Part shown: piece after piece, positions 63,801 through 64,000 of the stretch
How positions within the stretch are numbered: position 1 is the first letter of the stretch
How the letters are laid out: every line of letters starts with the position of its first letter
DNA from: Candidatus Altimarinota bacterium
Lineage (GTDB): Bacteria; Patescibacteriota; Gracilibacteria; JAUYGZ01
DNA length: 64,000 nucleotides
Direction: 5' to 3'
Assembly: GCA_029233985.1 (NCBI GenBank)
Contig: JARGOK010000001.1
Location: 929,096 to 993,095 of the forward strand
Made by a program: the position numbers and the translations under genes
The notes under the pieces: model-generated
Told to the model about the DNA's origin: nothing
Database searches by the model: none
The model's input: only the letters and a program-made list of their open reading frames with translations

Positions 63801-64000
63801 TGGCAGTTGGAAAGATTGGAGATATATTCATTCACGTTTGGCTGAGCAGGAGATATGGAATAAAGATATTGCTCCTGAGTTCAAAAGTTCATTTTTGCAA
63901 GGTCAAAATGTATCACAAAACAGAGATATTATTAACATTGATCGAGAATCTGGAGGCTTGAGAGGAGATGGCTTTGAAAGATGGGATGATAGAAGAGATG
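57886..64000 (+). CDS. SpvB/RHS-type toxin-like protein with alpha/beta-hydrolase tip (3' end beyond window)
   Basis: Open from the ATG at 57886 to the window edge: at least 2038 residues. Signal peptide (1-27, SVLLSILILSSSQGAV). SpvB-like N-terminus (GSLSYGVPLFAPRGIGPSPQLSLGYD). Many YD repeats from ~500 to ~1070 (YDELGRV, FDVFGRAL, YDSLGRML, YDDNGNV). A fibronectin-like insertion (~1200-1480), then more YD repeats. Canonical RHS core end: YYAQARYYNSDIGRFIGIDP and NFYTYVRNHPINAVDPDG (residues ~1763-1812). The tip follows: FVHGTDSSP, then VAHSHGGN (Ser1892), SSLDLI (Asp1943), YIHSRL (His1982), a plausible lipase/esterase triad. Likely a secreted or surface toxin or adhesin. The immunity gene, if any, is outside the window. 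Confidence 0.92.
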   Translation, partial: MSFLKRFMSVLLSILILSSSQGAVMQALADDSALTAFFMDAGTSQSVQTPDPISVAQGDVQPNLFSGSLSYGVPLFAPRGIGPSPQLSLGYDTAAMRANGAFGHGWGVGFSQIRRINKEGVDRMYSDSVYFSQIPGAMGELRMISVDAQEEVYGLRRESSFAKFRYLLASKSWIVQMTNGYQYVLGDSPDSQHTNDIGDLIAGWFVSRVRDLHGNEVQYEYLKNNGVLYPKRVAYGAGSGTVIDDQPFQVRFLPFADGLPSQANRGDEFLDYSLGFSMRYRYVVDEIEVLVSGQKRLSYGLDYLSLPNASRTDLKRVTVRSFGQSQNPTRVYEMSYFHEEDGFLGSQFHRRNLLKSVVIPTGGILDFDYDLAINYRDPGTGLFNERPHYTQVVLKSLSRQDFFGRNDVTEYAYYYSSYYFESSLERTQAGFGKVVVTDPLGQQSVSYFHQGGGYDGVSLGENLNDSWYLIGKPYRSEVYDVQGRKRSENITKVAQVDLGNERRFVYSTDQVSTIFDTSGAKKSTAGRSVYDLSNGSMLESVSFGEVNANADGSFTDLIADNRKIVMEYAENVSQYLFVFPKRTQSFNENDVLTGQMEMIYDDLPFGQVQKGDITEQLVSFLDESRQISVARTYDSAGKVLTSTDALGNMMSISYDASDIYPERVSNALGHTSQFVYDLMFGQPLQTTDSNGMQTELVLDGIGRVLETRITDPDTGSLEQMTATEYLESSFPYGLKGTTFLDGSRQADTYSYLDGFGRTVQSRTQHDGAGNYVVTHSIYDELGRVKEVTLPVIVVGTAFRLADASDITTSSVFDVFGRALSTTDANGTTSTVYDNWVQTMTDAKGNSKTTENDAFGRLIKVIEREAGQDLVTEYQYDSRDLMTQLTDSQGNVRNFVYDSLGRMLSQEDLHNPADTDFGVMLYSYDDNGNVLTMINPKGEVIENQYDDLNRMTRQFRHGQAGSAHDFEYDNLRSGLGYIGQLSKIITPDNEWTGVYDVRGRLISETNTIAGVDYEKSYTYTRFDQPKTTVYPDGTPISSEYDGVGQLEKVKTGSQEIISDLNYSPVMQISEVMYGNNVRSTIGYDAAQMYRMISKSTLKVTTVWNMDWLRIPHFFDVAVAGDWLLAFSSPARNRLKKKMQMKQELSTPAVSQGTLIQPSDQIEALFGDSSSNTQGTVTTNPLLEHLMNDVGGFGFNDPIFDQQTGQIYMPDAPSSPRVKTVGSRGKSVLNFIGDAQGNINEVTGNVSMTATYRNTDVNPPAATGYQVILNKDGRFMWQDSSYIPLVPPLQVGDTTSSLHYDLSHLSDVGSYYSFQMRFQLETGVITPVSDVVNFTLGAAQSTGGQMVVSSSSAPDIELYEVDGVTLVSSSLDIFVGAQPVQDMSLQLSVDHEGPVSALQISFVPPLPVTATGSNVPSISHTPQLNGLGGVNDQVQISWSPTTEQIGNYMMTLSQSDLSGMTSTRDVLVSIQNGTPIVAPAGDVMQQLSYVYDSVGNITQVNEQADTPSQGLKSFVYDDLYRLKQVTEVNAADRYGDYLRTYDYDSVGNILNKSDQGDYSYSQTGKINPHAVTGINNTTSGKTKQYTYDDNGNLVREEITALGNLVTVKIFDWNHYNRMERSEVLKPDGSAIVSTYAYDHSGRRIRKQVEVIPAGMTSGAVKTTVYPFADFELTDIGHTKVSVMAGSMHVGTVEYDGGQLKIYYSHTDHLGGGNILTNEQGGFTQSLDYFPFGSVRVDEQYEGFDERLKFTGHEWDDEIGLYYAQARYYNSDIGRFIGIDPAAREVPEKFLRDPQQMNFYTYVRNHPINAVDPDGLLTVFVHGTDSSPDKFDDNYVQTVTSQMGDTNAIVFDWSVDTFNDSNSHDTRIEASEKLHKLIADYEFSPGETLNIVAHSHGGNVVMDAINTGLDRKVDNLVLMGAPVRDEYSLKNRNDVGNAYNIYSSLDLIQTGGGIGDGENNKRTRDGFENLSVNRGGSWKDWRYIHSRLAEQEIWNKDIAPEFKSSFLQGQNVSQNRDIINIDRESGGLRGDGFERWDDRRD

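Noticed and set aside
1..64000. Alternative genetic code (UGA as glycine), considered because of the candidate-phylum character.
   Set aside because: TGA ends several secure genes (37985, 43118, 45113), one in an ATGA overlap, and no long gene needs TGA read-through.
1..64000. tRNA, rRNA, CRISPR arrays, insertion sequences and prophage genes.
   Set aside because: Intergenic gaps are short and were read for cloverleaf ends, regular direct repeats and transposase motifs; only hairpin repeats were found.

Overview
The window looks like a chromosome segment of a small-genome, envelope-complex bacterium, most plausibly a candidate-phyla-radiation lineage such as Peregrinibacteria. This is an inference from several signs: very large secreted proteins carrying S-layer homology (SLH) repeats, a type IV pilus operon rich in minor pilins, dense intergenic hairpin repeats, and T-rich leaders with almost no Shine-Dalgarno sequences. 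TGA acts as a stop (e.g. the ATGA overlap of the two ABC exporter genes, and the ends at 43118 and 45113). That argues against the UGA-glycine code of Gracilibacteria and Absconditabacteria. No rRNA, tRNA, CRISPR array or insertion sequence was seen.

Layout. 1-3659: rpoC, entering from the left edge, closed by a strong terminator. 3843-10670: a type IV pilus/type II secretion-like operon with four prepilin-like proteins, PilN/PilO-like inner-membrane proteins, a PilC platform protein and a PilX-like protein; no ATPase gene is present. 10831-25034 (minus strand): two operons of exported surface proteins. One encodes a 384-aa SLH protein and a 1883-aa M23 peptidase/SLH giant. The other encodes a 1447-aa partner and a 654-aa SLH protein whose third SLH motif is interrupted by a peptidoglycan-binding domain. 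Between them lie a decayed gene remnant and a cluster of hairpin repeats. 25263-26909: a BT1/MFS transporter.

27129-45113: a surface-polysaccharide region. It holds a plant-type rhamnose epimerase/reductase homologue, rmlA, two GT2 glycosyltransferases, a Wzm/Wzt exporter, a UbiA-family decaprenyl-phosphate phosphoribosyltransferase, an epimerase, two large GT-C-like membrane proteins and an EmrE-like flippase candidate. A 1692-aa cadherin-like SLH protein is embedded in it. 45187-56716: a secreted 3D/peptidoglycan-binding protein, an XRE-PAS-PAS regulator, RNase J, prs, rpiB, a CtpA-type protease, a GT2 and a RelA/SpoT enzyme with a degenerate hydrolase half. 56854-64000: a secreted VCBS/FG-GAP protein followed by a >2038-residue SpvB/RHS protein that runs off the right edge. 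Its variable tip is an alpha/beta-hydrolase (lipase-like) domain.

How it fits together. Most of the window builds or guards the cell surface: SLH proteins presumably bind a pyruvylated or otherwise modified wall polymer, and the polysaccharide genes make and export glycans. RpiB and Prs give ribose-5-phosphate and PRPP, the substrate of the phosphoribosyltransferase, so lipid-linked pentose may feed the GT-C enzymes. The RHS protein is a likely contact or secreted effector.
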